Assembly (NCBI GenBank): GCA_023436025.1
Contig: JAEZKX010000001.1
Location: forward strand, 1 to 5,829
Direction: 5' to 3'
Source of the DNA: Pseudomonadota bacterium
GTDB taxonomy: Bacteria > Pseudomonadota > Gammaproteobacteria > Burkholderiales > Burkholderiaceae_C
DNA: 5,829 nt
The notes under the pieces were generated by a model. It searched no databases. It was not told the origin of the DNA and was given only the letters and a program-made list of their open reading frames with translations. Below, in pieces: positions 1-4,758 of the stretch. Numbering within the stretch: the first letter of the stretch is position 1; each line of letters starts with the position of its first letter. Both the position numbers and the translations under genes were made by a program.

Positions 1-562
1 CGGCCACGCGCGGCACGGCCAGCCCCACGGCGATGCCCGCCAGCATGCCGCCGCCCAGGTGCCGGATGGAGCGGCGCAGCAAGGTGGTGTCGGTGAGCGC
101 GCGCAGGATGTGGGCCACCGCCAGCCCCGACGGGAAGGTCAGGGCCATGCGGTCCACCAGCAGCGGCGTGTAGAGCATGCCCACGCCGACGCCGAACATG
201 CCCACGCACAACAGGTACGCGGTGAGCTGCCAGTCGGGCGGCCGCGGCAGCCCCATCCAGGCCATGGCCTGCACCAGCACCGCCATCGCGCTCATGCTGG
301 CCACCGAGGCTGCCGCGGTCTGGATGTAGTTGGCGCCATGCCGGCCGCTGGCGCCATAGCCCGCGGTCACCGCGGAGCCGAGCAGGCCGGCCAGCACCTG
401 GCCGCCGACGAAGAAGCCCAGCGAGAAGTTCATGTAGGCGGCCGTCAGTCCGGCCAAGGGCCCCAGCACCAGGGCGCCGCTGACGGCGAGGAGCAGGTGG
501 TAGCGCCGGCTGCCCTCGGGCGGCAGCCAGCGCCAGCGCGGTGCGGCTACAGGCGGAACCAC
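1..562 (-). CDS. OPT-family membrane transporter, N-terminal part (runs off left edge)
   Basis: This is the first 187 codons of an oligopeptide-transporter (OPT/YSL-like) family integral inner-membrane protein; the rest lies beyond base 1. Family members move oligopeptides or metal chelates, but the substrate here cannot be told. Visible signs are a short polar N-terminus with a WLPPEGSRRY block (residues 12-21), then hydrophobic segments at about 23-43, 48-66, 84-104 and 113-133. Conserved OPT wording includes GFFVGGQVLAG (49-59), GRHGANYIQT (73-82), VGMLYTPLLVDR (127-138) and FPSGLAVAHILRALTD (143-158). I chose GTG at 560-562 as the start because no ATG lies in frame before the first membrane segment and it sits just before the WLPPEGS block. 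Its Shine-Dalgarno is poor (GGA only 3 nt away). The start overlaps the end of the upstream 62-aa gene by 16 nt, so translation is probably coupled to it. Family assignment is from recognised wording, without an alignment. Confidence 0.85.
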   Translation of the reverse strand, partial: MVPPVAAPRWRWLPPEGSRRYHLLLAVSGALVLGPLAGLTAAYMNFSLGFFVGGQVLAGLLGSAVTAGYGASGRHGANYIQTAAASVASMSAMAVLVQAMAWMGLPRPPDWQLTAYLLCVGMFGVGVGMLYTPLLVDRMALTFPSGLAVAHILRALTDTTLLRRSIRHLGGGMLAGIAVGLAVPRVA

Positions 563-735
563 TGGTCCGCGCGCCGCGGCGGCTCGCCGTAGGCTTCCTT
601 GGCGCGGCGGATGCGTTCCAGGTCCTTCAGCAAGGTCTCCAGGGCCGATTGCGCGCCGACGCCGCTGCGACCGCGCGGCACGCGGTATTCGGGCGGCTTG
701 ACCTCGGGGTCGGGGAAGGCGACGCGCTCGTGCAT
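547..735 (-). CDS. Small 62-aa protein of unknown function, overlapping the OPT gene
   Basis: I do not recognise this protein. It is a short, soluble, charged polypeptide with no signal peptide or membrane segment. The N-terminal third is proline-rich (FPDPEVKPPEYRVPRG, residues 7-22). Residues 29-50 look helical and amphipathic (ALETLLKDLERIRRAKEAYG region), followed by a basic, aromatic tail ending WFRL. The start ATG (733-735) has a good ribosome-binding site, GTGAGG with GAGG 5 nt upstream, and a convincing promoter begins 22 nt further up. The same frame is open upstream to 855, but those codons cross the promoter, so the longer version is unlikely. The stop lies inside the OPT gene start (16-nt overlap), implying a two-gene operon and perhaps an accessory or translational-coupling role for the transporter. 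The function is inferred from context only. Confidence 0.7.
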   Translation of the reverse strand: MHERVAFPDPEVKPPEYRVPRGRSGVGAQSALETLLKDLERIRRAKEAYGEPPRRADQWFRL

Positions 736-756
736 GAGGGCCTCACTGGGGCGAAC

Positions 757-786
757 ATCGTACCCAAGGTGGCCGCATCCTGTCCA
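757..786 (-). promoter_or_regulatory. Sigma-70-type promoter for the small protein / OPT operon
   Basis: Reading the minus strand, TGGACA (781-786; 5 of 6 matches to TTGACA) is followed after 18 bp by TACGAT (757-762; 4 of 6 to TATAAT). The expected transcription start near 750 leaves a leader of roughly 15 nt that contains the GTGAGG ribosome-binding site before the ATG at 735. The position fits the 62-aa gene well. It is a motif match only. Confidence 0.55.
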
Positions 787-832
787 ACCCGGCCGTTGCG
801 CCGGCGCGGCGCGCCCGCCGGGCCCAGGCGGG

Positions 833-838
833 TACACT
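833..838 (+). promoter_or_regulatory. Possible -10 element upstream of the two small plus-strand genes
   Basis: TACACT in the context GGGTACACTGG resembles -10 elements of GC-rich betaproteobacterial promoters. No convincing -35 lies 16-19 bp upstream; TTGCGC at 796-801 is too far away. If used, the start would be near 845 and the leader about 94 nt before the TTG at 939. The rest of the 736-938 gap shows nothing else I can support. Confidence 0.25.
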
Positions 839-938
839 GGGTCTTCGCGATCCATCCGGCCGTTCGTCGTGCCTTCGGCCGGGCCCGCAAGGGCGGATCA
901 TCCCCTGGCCAGCGCACCGCGGAACTGGAGCGCGCCAC

Positions 939-1136
939 TTGCGACCCGACGTGAAAACCGCCATCCGCCAGGACGGCCTGCGTTACGCCTCGAAGGCGGA
1001 TACCGCCACCGAGTTTCCAGGCGCACCGGGGCGGACGATCAGCTGCCTGCTATGCGGCCGCCACGTGCCCCGCCCGGGCCTCCGAAGTTTCCTGCTTGCC
1101 GGCCGGCTGCAATTCCGCTGCCGCGACGGCTGCTGA
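939..1136 (+). CDS. Small 65-aa four-cysteine (putative zinc-binding) protein
   Basis: This is a conserved-looking hypothetical protein of the kind found in Burkholderiales; its function is unknown. The N-terminal half (MRPDVKTAIRQDG...) is polar. The C-terminal half carries ISCLLCGRHVPR (34-45) and ends QFRCRDGC (58-65). This gives a CxxC pair at 36/39 and a CxxxC pair at 61/65, an arrangement suggesting a small zinc ribbon or knuckle that could bind nucleic acid or protein. I chose the TTG start at 939 because GGAG at 927-930 lies 8 nt upstream; the in-frame GTG at 951 would be 20 nt from that site and has none of its own. The 42-aa lysine-rich gene follows after 25 nt on the same strand, so the two probably form an operon. 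Zinc binding is inferred from cysteine spacing only. Confidence 0.75.
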   Translation: MRPDVKTAIRQDGLRYASKADTATEFPGAPGRTISCLLCGRHVPRPGLRSFLLAGRLQFRCRDGC

Positions 1137-1161
1137 CCCCCCCACCCACCAGGAAGCTCCC

Positions 1162-1290
1162 ATGCCCACACCCAACTACTCGTACGAGAAGCGCCAGCGC
1201 GAACTGGCCAAGAAGCAGAAGAAGGAAGAGAAGGCCCGCAAGAAGGCCGCGCAGCCCCCAGCCAGCACGCCGGAGCCGCAGCCGCGCTGA
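1162..1290 (+). CDS. Small 42-aa lysine-rich protein
   Basis: This very short, strongly basic protein consists of MPTPNYSYEKRQRELAKK, then a run of K/E/R-rich residues to about 29 that should form a single charged helix, and a proline-rich tail (AAQPPASTPEPQPR). Similar tiny proteins beginning with a PNY...FEKRQRELAKK pattern are, from memory, common unnamed proteins in Proteobacteria; no function is established that I can name. The start ATG has a clear ribosome-binding site (AGGA at 1151-1154, 7 nt spacing). The frame is open back to 1096, but the extra residues are low-complexity and overlap the preceding gene, so the short form is preferred. It lies 25 nt after the four-cysteine gene and is probably co-transcribed with it. 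An RNA- or ribosome-associated role is conceivable from its charge, but this is speculation. Confidence 0.75.
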   Translation: MPTPNYSYEKRQRELAKKQKKEEKARKKAAQPPASTPEPQPR

Positions 1291-1314
1291 GGGCGCGCCT
1301 GCGGGCCTGATCGA

Positions 1315-1339
1315 GGGGGCTCGCGGGAGCGAGCGCCCC
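1315..1339. terminator. Hairpin between convergent genes, probable bidirectional terminator
   Basis: A CTCGC / GCGAG stem (1320-1324 with 1329-1333, loop GGGA) extends outward through G-C pairs with one mismatch to the GGGG and CCCC flanks. It lies 25 nt after the stop of the 42-aa gene and about 58 nt after the stop of the convergent MR gene. No U-rich tract follows in either direction (only TT on the plus side), so intrinsic termination would be weak. The other bases of 1291-1397 show nothing I can name. Confidence 0.4.
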
Positions 1340-1397
1340 TTGGCGGCGGACGGCCGCGCACGCGATGGCGCGCGCACTTGCTCCGGAACGCCGTCCC

Positions 1398-2552
1398 TCA
1401 GGCCTTGCCTGCCCCGCGCGAGCCCGGGTTCTTCGCGAACTCGGCGACGCGCTCGCGGTTGGGGGCGAACCCCAGCCCCGGCTTCTCCGAAAGCGCGAGG
1501 ACGCCGGCTTGCGGCTGGGGCAGGTCGTCGAACACCAGCTTGCAGCACTCGACCGCCACCGAGTGGTATTCCACCAGCGAACCGTTGGCCAGGCCCGCAT
1601 GCAGGTGCATGTTGTGGTGCGGCCAGGCGCCGCCGTTGGCGAAGCGCGTGTTGAAGGCCTGCGCCAAGCCCGCGATGCGGTTCACCTGGGTGAAGCCGCC
1701 GGTGATGCAGGCGTTGGGCTGCACCACGTCGACCGCCTGCGCCACCAGCATGTCGCGAAAGCGCGTGGCCAGCCCCTCGTTCTGGCCGGCCGCCAGCGGA
1801 ATGCGCGTCTTGCCGCGCAGCTTGACCAGGTTGGGAATGTCGTTGTGCGACACCGGCTCCTCGAAGAAGGCGATGTCGTACGGCTCGATGCGCTGGGCCA
1901 GCCACAGGGCATGGAAGTAGTCCAGGCTGCAGTTGGCGTCGATGTAGATCTGCACGTCCGGGCCGACGGCCTCGCGCACCGCGCGGATGCGCTGCACGTC
2001 CTCGGCCACCACCTGGTCCAGCGGGCGCGGCTCGTCGCGCCGCGCCAGCGCATGGTGGCCCACGGTCATCTTCAGGCGCCTGAAGCCGCGGTCCACCCAT
2101 TCCTTGGCCGCCGCCGCGAGTTCATCGCGGTCGAAGAAGGCGAAGCCGAAGGTGGCGTACACCGGCACCTCGCTGCGCGCGCCGCCCAGCAGGCGCCAGC
2201 AGGGCTGGCCCAGCGCCTTGCCCTTCAGGTCCCACAGCGCCAGGTCGATCGCGGCGATGGCATGGCTGGCATAGCCGGACTGGCCGCGCGGCGTCAGCAG
2301 CCAGTACAGCTTCTCCCAGATCTGCTCGTGGCGCAGCGGATCCAGGCCGATCAGCGCATGCGACGCGATCTCGTTGACGATGCTGCCGATCACCTCTTCC
2401 TCGGTGATGGCGGTCATGCCGGTGCCGGTGAGGCCCGTGTCGGTCTCGACGTCGACGATGCACAGCGACAGCGAAGTGGTCTTGGTCTTGCCCGCGGCGC
2501 CTGCCGTGACCTGCAGGTTCAGCGGCGTGGCCTGGACTCGGGTGATCTTCAT
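1398..2552 (-). CDS. Mandelate racemase / muconate lactonizing enzyme family protein (enolase superfamily)
   Basis: This is a 384-aa cytoplasmic enzyme of the enolase superfamily, whose MR-type members abstract a proton alpha to a carboxylate and commonly dehydrate sugar acids. The capping domain spans about 1-125 (MKITRVQATPLNL start; GYASHAIAAIDLALWDLKGK at 93-112). The barrel domain follows: RRLKMTVG (158-165), YIDAN (203-207), FFEEP (229-233), AAGQNEG (254-260), VVQPNACITGG (276-286) and NGGAWPHHNMHLHAG (306-320). D205 and E231 fit two of the three metal ligands. The third position is Q257 instead of Glu, KxK reads KMT (161-163), and the usual His-Asp dyad positions appear to be G307 and N280, so this belongs to an atypical subgroup. 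The start ATG has GGAG 8 nt upstream. Length is normal. It follows the LysR gene on the same strand after 98 nt. Substrate unknown. Confidence 0.9.
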   Translation of the reverse strand: MKITRVQATPLNLQVTAGAAGKTKTTSLSLCIVDVETDTGLTGTGMTAITEEEVIGSIVNEIASHALIGLDPLRHEQIWEKLYWLLTPRGQSGYASHAIAAIDLALWDLKGKALGQPCWRLLGGARSEVPVYATFGFAFFDRDELAAAAKEWVDRGFRRLKMTVGHHALARRDEPRPLDQVVAEDVQRIRAVREAVGPDVQIYIDANCSLDYFHALWLAQRIEPYDIAFFEEPVSHNDIPNLVKLRGKTRIPLAAGQNEGLATRFRDMLVAQAVDVVQPNACITGGFTQVNRIAGLAQAFNTRFANGGAWPHHNMHLHAGLANGSLVEYHSVAVECCKLVFDDLPQPQAGVLALSEKPGLGFAPNRERVAEFAKNPGSRGAGKA

Positions 2553-2628
2553 GGGGGTTGCTCCGTACGGTTGTCCGCAGTGTCGAGCGCCCCGCCCACC
2601 CCGGCAAGCGCCTGGGCTGAACGGCGCT

Positions 2629-2643
2629 TTCGGTTTTGCCGAA
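2629..2643 (-). promoter_or_regulatory. Perfect LysR-type operator candidate (T-N11-A dyad) upstream of the MR gene
   Basis: TTCGG-CAAAA-CCGAA, read on the minus strand, is a perfect 5-bp-arm inverted repeat around a 5-nt centre. Its inner T and A (2642 and 2630) are separated by exactly 11 nt, the classic LysR-family box. It lies 77-91 nt upstream of the MR start codon and a few bases after the LysR stop, where an activator site is expected. The alternative reading is a short hairpin ending the LysR transcript, but a 5-bp stem without a U-tract would be poor. Confidence 0.45.
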
Positions 2644-2645
2644 CT

Positions 2646-2659
2646 CCGGGTTAACCCGG
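2646..2659. repeat. 14-bp perfect palindrome across the LysR stop codon
   Basis: CCGGGTTAACCCGG is self-complementary and contains the LysR TAA stop (minus strand, 2651-2653). It adjoins the T-N11-A dyad at 2629-2643. It could be a second protein-binding half of the control region or part of a transcript-end structure; chance is also possible. Confidence 0.35.
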
Positions 2660-3550
2660 GACAGCCGCCAGGAGGGCGCGGATCAGGGTGCGCGCGGCCG
2701 GCGACGGCGGCACATCGCTGCGGACGGCGATCTGGTGGCGGCGGCGGGCCCACGGATCGCGCAGCGCCAGCGCCTTCAGCGGCAGGTGCGCCAGCTGCGG
2801 CCCGATGGCCTCCAGCGGCAGCACCGCGATGCCGAGGTTGGCGGCGACCATGCGCGTCATGGCGTCGAAGCCGCGCATGCGCATGCGCAGCTTGAGGTGG
2901 GTGCCGGCTGCGCTGGCCGAGGCCAGCAGGCGGTGCGACAGCGCGGTCGCATCGGCCAGGCCGATGAACTGTTCGTCCAGCACTTCGTGGAAATGCACGC
3001 CGTCGCGCGCGGCCAGCCCATGGCGCGTGGACACCAGCACCACCAGCGTGTCGGCGAAGAAGTCGATGAACTCCAGGCCCGGCGGCGCCAGCGGCAGGTC
3101 GACGATGGCGATGTCGGCGCGGCCTTCCAGCAGCGCCGCCGGCGCGTCGGGGCTGCCGCGCTCCTCCAGCTCCACCTGGATCAGCGGATAGTCGCGGGCG
3201 AAGGCCTCGATGCGTTCGGGCAGCACCTCCAGCAGCGCCGAAGCATTGGCCAGCACACGCACGTGGCCCTGCAGGCCACGGGCGTAGTCGCGCAGGTCGC
3301 CCGCCAGCTGGTCGGCATCCCCCAGCAGCGCGCGGCTGCGCTGCAGCAGCATCGCGCCGGCGGCGGTGGGGTACACCCCGCGCGGCGAGCGCTCGAAGAT
3401 GCGCAGGCCCAGCGCCTCCTCCAGCTGCGTGATGCGCGCGCTGGCGGCGGCGACGGAGAGGTCCAGGTGGTCGCCCGCGGCGCTGATGGAACCCAGGTCC
3501 GCGGCGGCGACCACCACGCGCAGGGTGGCGAGGTCGAGGGCTTGCTTCAT
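2651..3550 (-). CDS. LysR-family transcriptional regulator
   Basis: This 299-aa protein of normal LysR length binds DNA as an oligomer and responds to a small molecule. The N-terminal winged helix-turn-helix spans about 4-62, with the typical pattern of SISAAGDHLDLSVAAASARI (21-40), QLEEALGLRIFER (42-54) and TAAG (62-65). A linker helix runs to about 90, and the co-inducer-binding domain (about 95-295) includes the common LEGRADIAI motif (141-149) and a GFDAM...VAANLGIAVLP stretch late in the protein. The start ATG has GGAG 5 nt upstream. The gene lies between the FAH-fold hydrolase gene and the MR gene, all on one strand, with gaps of about 97 and 98 nt. LysR regulators usually control adjacent genes, so the MR gene, with a perfect LysR box before it, is the likeliest target. 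The ligand is not deducible. Confidence 0.93.
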   Translation of the reverse strand: MKQALDLATLRVVVAAADLGSISAAGDHLDLSVAAASARITQLEEALGLRIFERSPRGVYPTAAGAMLLQRSRALLGDADQLAGDLRDYARGLQGHVRVLANASALLEVLPERIEAFARDYPLIQVELEERGSPDAPAALLEGRADIAIVDLPLAPPGLEFIDFFADTLVVLVSTRHGLAARDGVHFHEVLDEQFIGLADATALSHRLLASASAAGTHLKLRMRMRGFDAMTRMVAANLGIAVLPLEAIGPQLAHLPLKALALRDPWARRRHQIAVRSDVPPSPAARTLIRALLAAVPG

Positions 3551-3560
3551 TCCCACTCCA

Positions 3561-3582
3561 CCGTGCGAGGTGAAGCGCACGG
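3561..3582. repeat. Inverted repeat just upstream of the LysR ribosome-binding site
   Basis: CCGTGCG (3561-3567) and CGCACGG (3576-3582) form perfect 7-bp arms around an 8-nt centre. On the minus-strand transcript the structure ends next to the GGAG (3556-3559) that serves the LysR start at 3550. It could be an autoregulatory operator or a leader hairpin affecting translation. The spacing does not give a T-N11-A box. Confidence 0.4.
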
Positions 3583-3629
3583 GCGCGGCGCTTGCTCGCG
3601 CAGCGAACCCACCCTCCGCAGTGGCTGGC

Positions 3630-3646
3630 CCGGGCCCATGGCCCGG
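3630..3646 (-). terminator. Strong GC hairpin directly after the FAH-fold hydrolase stop
   Basis: On the minus strand CCGGGCC-ATG-GGCCCGG forms a perfect 7-bp all-GC stem with a 3-nt loop, beginning one base after the TAG stop (3648-3650). There is no U-tract, so it may protect the 3' end or attenuate read-through into the LysR gene rather than act as a full intrinsic terminator. Confidence 0.4.
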
Positions 3647-3647
3647 A

Positions 3648-4667
3648 CTAGGCGCCCGCGCCCGGCCCGACCACCTTCTGCTCGATGGCTCCGAACAGGC
3701 TCTGGCCGTCCTTGCCCTTGGCCTCGATGCGGATGGTGTCGCCGAAGCGCATGAACTCCGTGCTGGGCTTGCCGTCCTGGATGGTCTCGATGGCGCGCTT
3801 CTCGGCGATGCAGCTGTAGCCCTTGGGCCACTCGGTGCGGCCGTCGGCGCCGGTGACACCCTTGTTGCTGACCGTGCCGGCGCCGACGATGCTGCCGGCG
3901 CGCACGTTGCGGGTCTTGCAGACGTGGGCGATCAGCTGGCCGAAGTGGAAGGTCATCTCCGGCCCCGCCTCGCACATGCCGACCTTGCGGCCGTTCCAGC
4001 TGCTTTGCAGCACCACGTGCGCGCGGCCGCCCTGCCAGGCCTCGCCCAGTTCATCGGGCGTGATGGCCACCGGGCTGAACGCGGTGGCCGGCTTGCTCTG
4101 GAAGAAGCCGAAGCCCTTGGCCAGTTCGGCCGGGATCAGGTTGCGCAGGCTCCAGTCGTTGGCCAGCATCAGCAGGCGGATGCCGTCCAGCGCCTGGTCC
4201 GGCGTGGCGCCCATGGGCAGGTCGCCAGTGACCACGGCCAGCTCGGCCTCGAAGTCGATGCCCCAGTCCTCGCTGGCGAAATGCGCGTCCTCGGTGGGCC
4301 CGAGGAAGTCGTCGCTGCCGCCCTGGTACATCAGCGGGTCGTCGTAGAAGCTCTTGGGCACTTCGGCGTTGCGCGCCGCCCGCACCAGCTCCACATGGTT
4401 CAGGTAGGCGGAGCCGTCGGCCCACTGGTAGGCGCGCGGCAGCGGCGCCATGCAGCGCGCCGGCTCGAACGGAAACGCATGGCGCGCCTTGCCGTGGTTG
4501 AGGGTCTCGTACAGGTCCTGCAGCTGCGGCGACAGGAAGTTCCAGTCGTCCAGCACCTGCTGCAGGCGCGCCGCGATGCCGCTCGCATAATGGGCCGTCT
4601 GCAGGTCGCGCGACACCACCACCAGTTGCCCGTCGCGCGAGCCGTCCCTGTACGTCGCCAGTTTCAT
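3648..4667 (-). CDS. Fumarylacetoacetate hydrolase (FAH) superfamily protein
   Basis: This 339-aa cytoplasmic metal-dependent enzyme belongs to the superfamily that cleaves C-C bonds in diketo or oxo acids (fumarylacetoacetase, fumarylpyruvate hydrolase and relatives). By eye comparison with mammalian FAH, D84 and H91 (ADGSAYLNH, seven-residue spacing) match the metal Asp and catalytic His. E140 and E142 (DFEAELAVV) and D171 (ANDWSLRN) match the other metal ligands, R175 and K192 (FQSKPATAFSP) match active-site residues, and GAGTVSNKG (262-270) matches the conserved GTxS loop. All key residues are therefore present and an active enzyme is expected. The start ATG has AGGA 5 nt upstream. The gene is divergent from an IclR regulator across a 91-bp AT-rich region. 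The long form with an N-terminal MKLATYRDGSRDGQLVVVSRD domain is common in Burkholderiales. Exact substrate unknown; degradation of an aromatic or sugar acid is plausible. Confidence 0.92.
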   Translation of the reverse strand: MKLATYRDGSRDGQLVVVSRDLQTAHYASGIAARLQQVLDDWNFLSPQLQDLYETLNHGKARHAFPFEPARCMAPLPRAYQWADGSAYLNHVELVRAARNAEVPKSFYDDPLMYQGGSDDFLGPTEDAHFASEDWGIDFEAELAVVTGDLPMGATPDQALDGIRLLMLANDWSLRNLIPAELAKGFGFFQSKPATAFSPVAITPDELGEAWQGGRAHVVLQSSWNGRKVGMCEAGPEMTFHFGQLIAHVCKTRNVRAGSIVGAGTVSNKGVTGADGRTEWPKGYSCIAEKRAIETIQDGKPSTEFMRFGDTIRIEAKGKDGQSLFGAIEQKVVGPGAGA

Positions 4668-4702
4668 CGTGGTCCTTTGAAATGCGCTAGAGTCCGCCAG
4701 AC

Positions 4703-4738
4703 ATTACGCATTGTGAAATGAATTTACCTAAACGTAAT
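4703..4738. promoter_or_regulatory. 36-bp interrupted palindrome, candidate IclR operator in the divergent control region
   Basis: The 91 bp between the two divergent start codons (4668-4758) is conspicuously AT-rich, unlike its surroundings. Centred at 4720/4721, outer arms ATTACG (4703-4708) and CGTAAT (4733-4738) and inner arms AAAT (4716-4719) and ATTT (4722-4725) pair symmetrically. In total 12 of 18 positions are complementary. The inner GTGAAATGAATTTAC (4713-4727) resembles the A/T-rich pseudo-palindromes bound by IclR-family proteins. The divergent promoters must lie here, but no -10/-35 pair is good enough to assign. Binding by the adjacent regulator is inference. Confidence 0.5.
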
Positions 4739-4744
4739 TCTAGC

Positions 4745-4757
4745 CGCGGGCTCCGCG
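4745..4757 (+). other. Hairpin where the IclR ribosome-binding site should be
   Basis: CGCGG (4745-4749), loop GCT, CCGCG (4753-4757) forms a 5-bp GC stem ending two bases before the IclR ATG at 4759. No Shine-Dalgarno is visible in the preceding 20 nt. It may reduce translation of the regulator; chance is possible in GC-rich DNA. Confidence 0.25.
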
Positions 4758-4758
4758 C

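Noticed and set aside
59..592. Open plus-strand frame opposite the OPT gene
   Set aside because: Its product is low-complexity (His/Arg/Gly/Ala/Gln-rich) and unrelated to any family, while the minus strand encodes a recognisable OPT protein. Long antisense open frames are expected at this GC content.
599..1654. Long plus-strand open frame of 351 codons
   Set aside because: The product is Arg/Pro/Ala-rich with no domain. It crosses an intergenic region, a minus-strand promoter and two better-supported small genes in other frames.
1365..2654. 429-codon plus-strand frame antisense to the MR gene
   Set aside because: It is antisense to a clear enzyme gene; the Ala/Arg/Gln/His-rich composition is the mirror of GC-ending codons, with no family resemblance.
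2873..2889. GCGCAT-type repeat with internal palindromes
   Set aside because: It lies inside the LysR coding sequence and simply encodes an Arg-Met-Arg-Met stretch of the effector domain; too short to be a site of its own.
3547..3859. N-terminal extension of the LysR frame upstream of 3550
   Set aside because: The extra residues are Ser/Arg/Pro-rich and overlap the FAH-fold gene, whereas the ATG at 3548-3550 has a good ribosome-binding site and gives the normal LysR N-terminus and length.
3366..4721. 451-codon plus-strand frame antisense to the LysR and FAH-fold genes
   Set aside because: It spans two well-identified minus-strand genes and their gap and is compositionally an antisense artefact.
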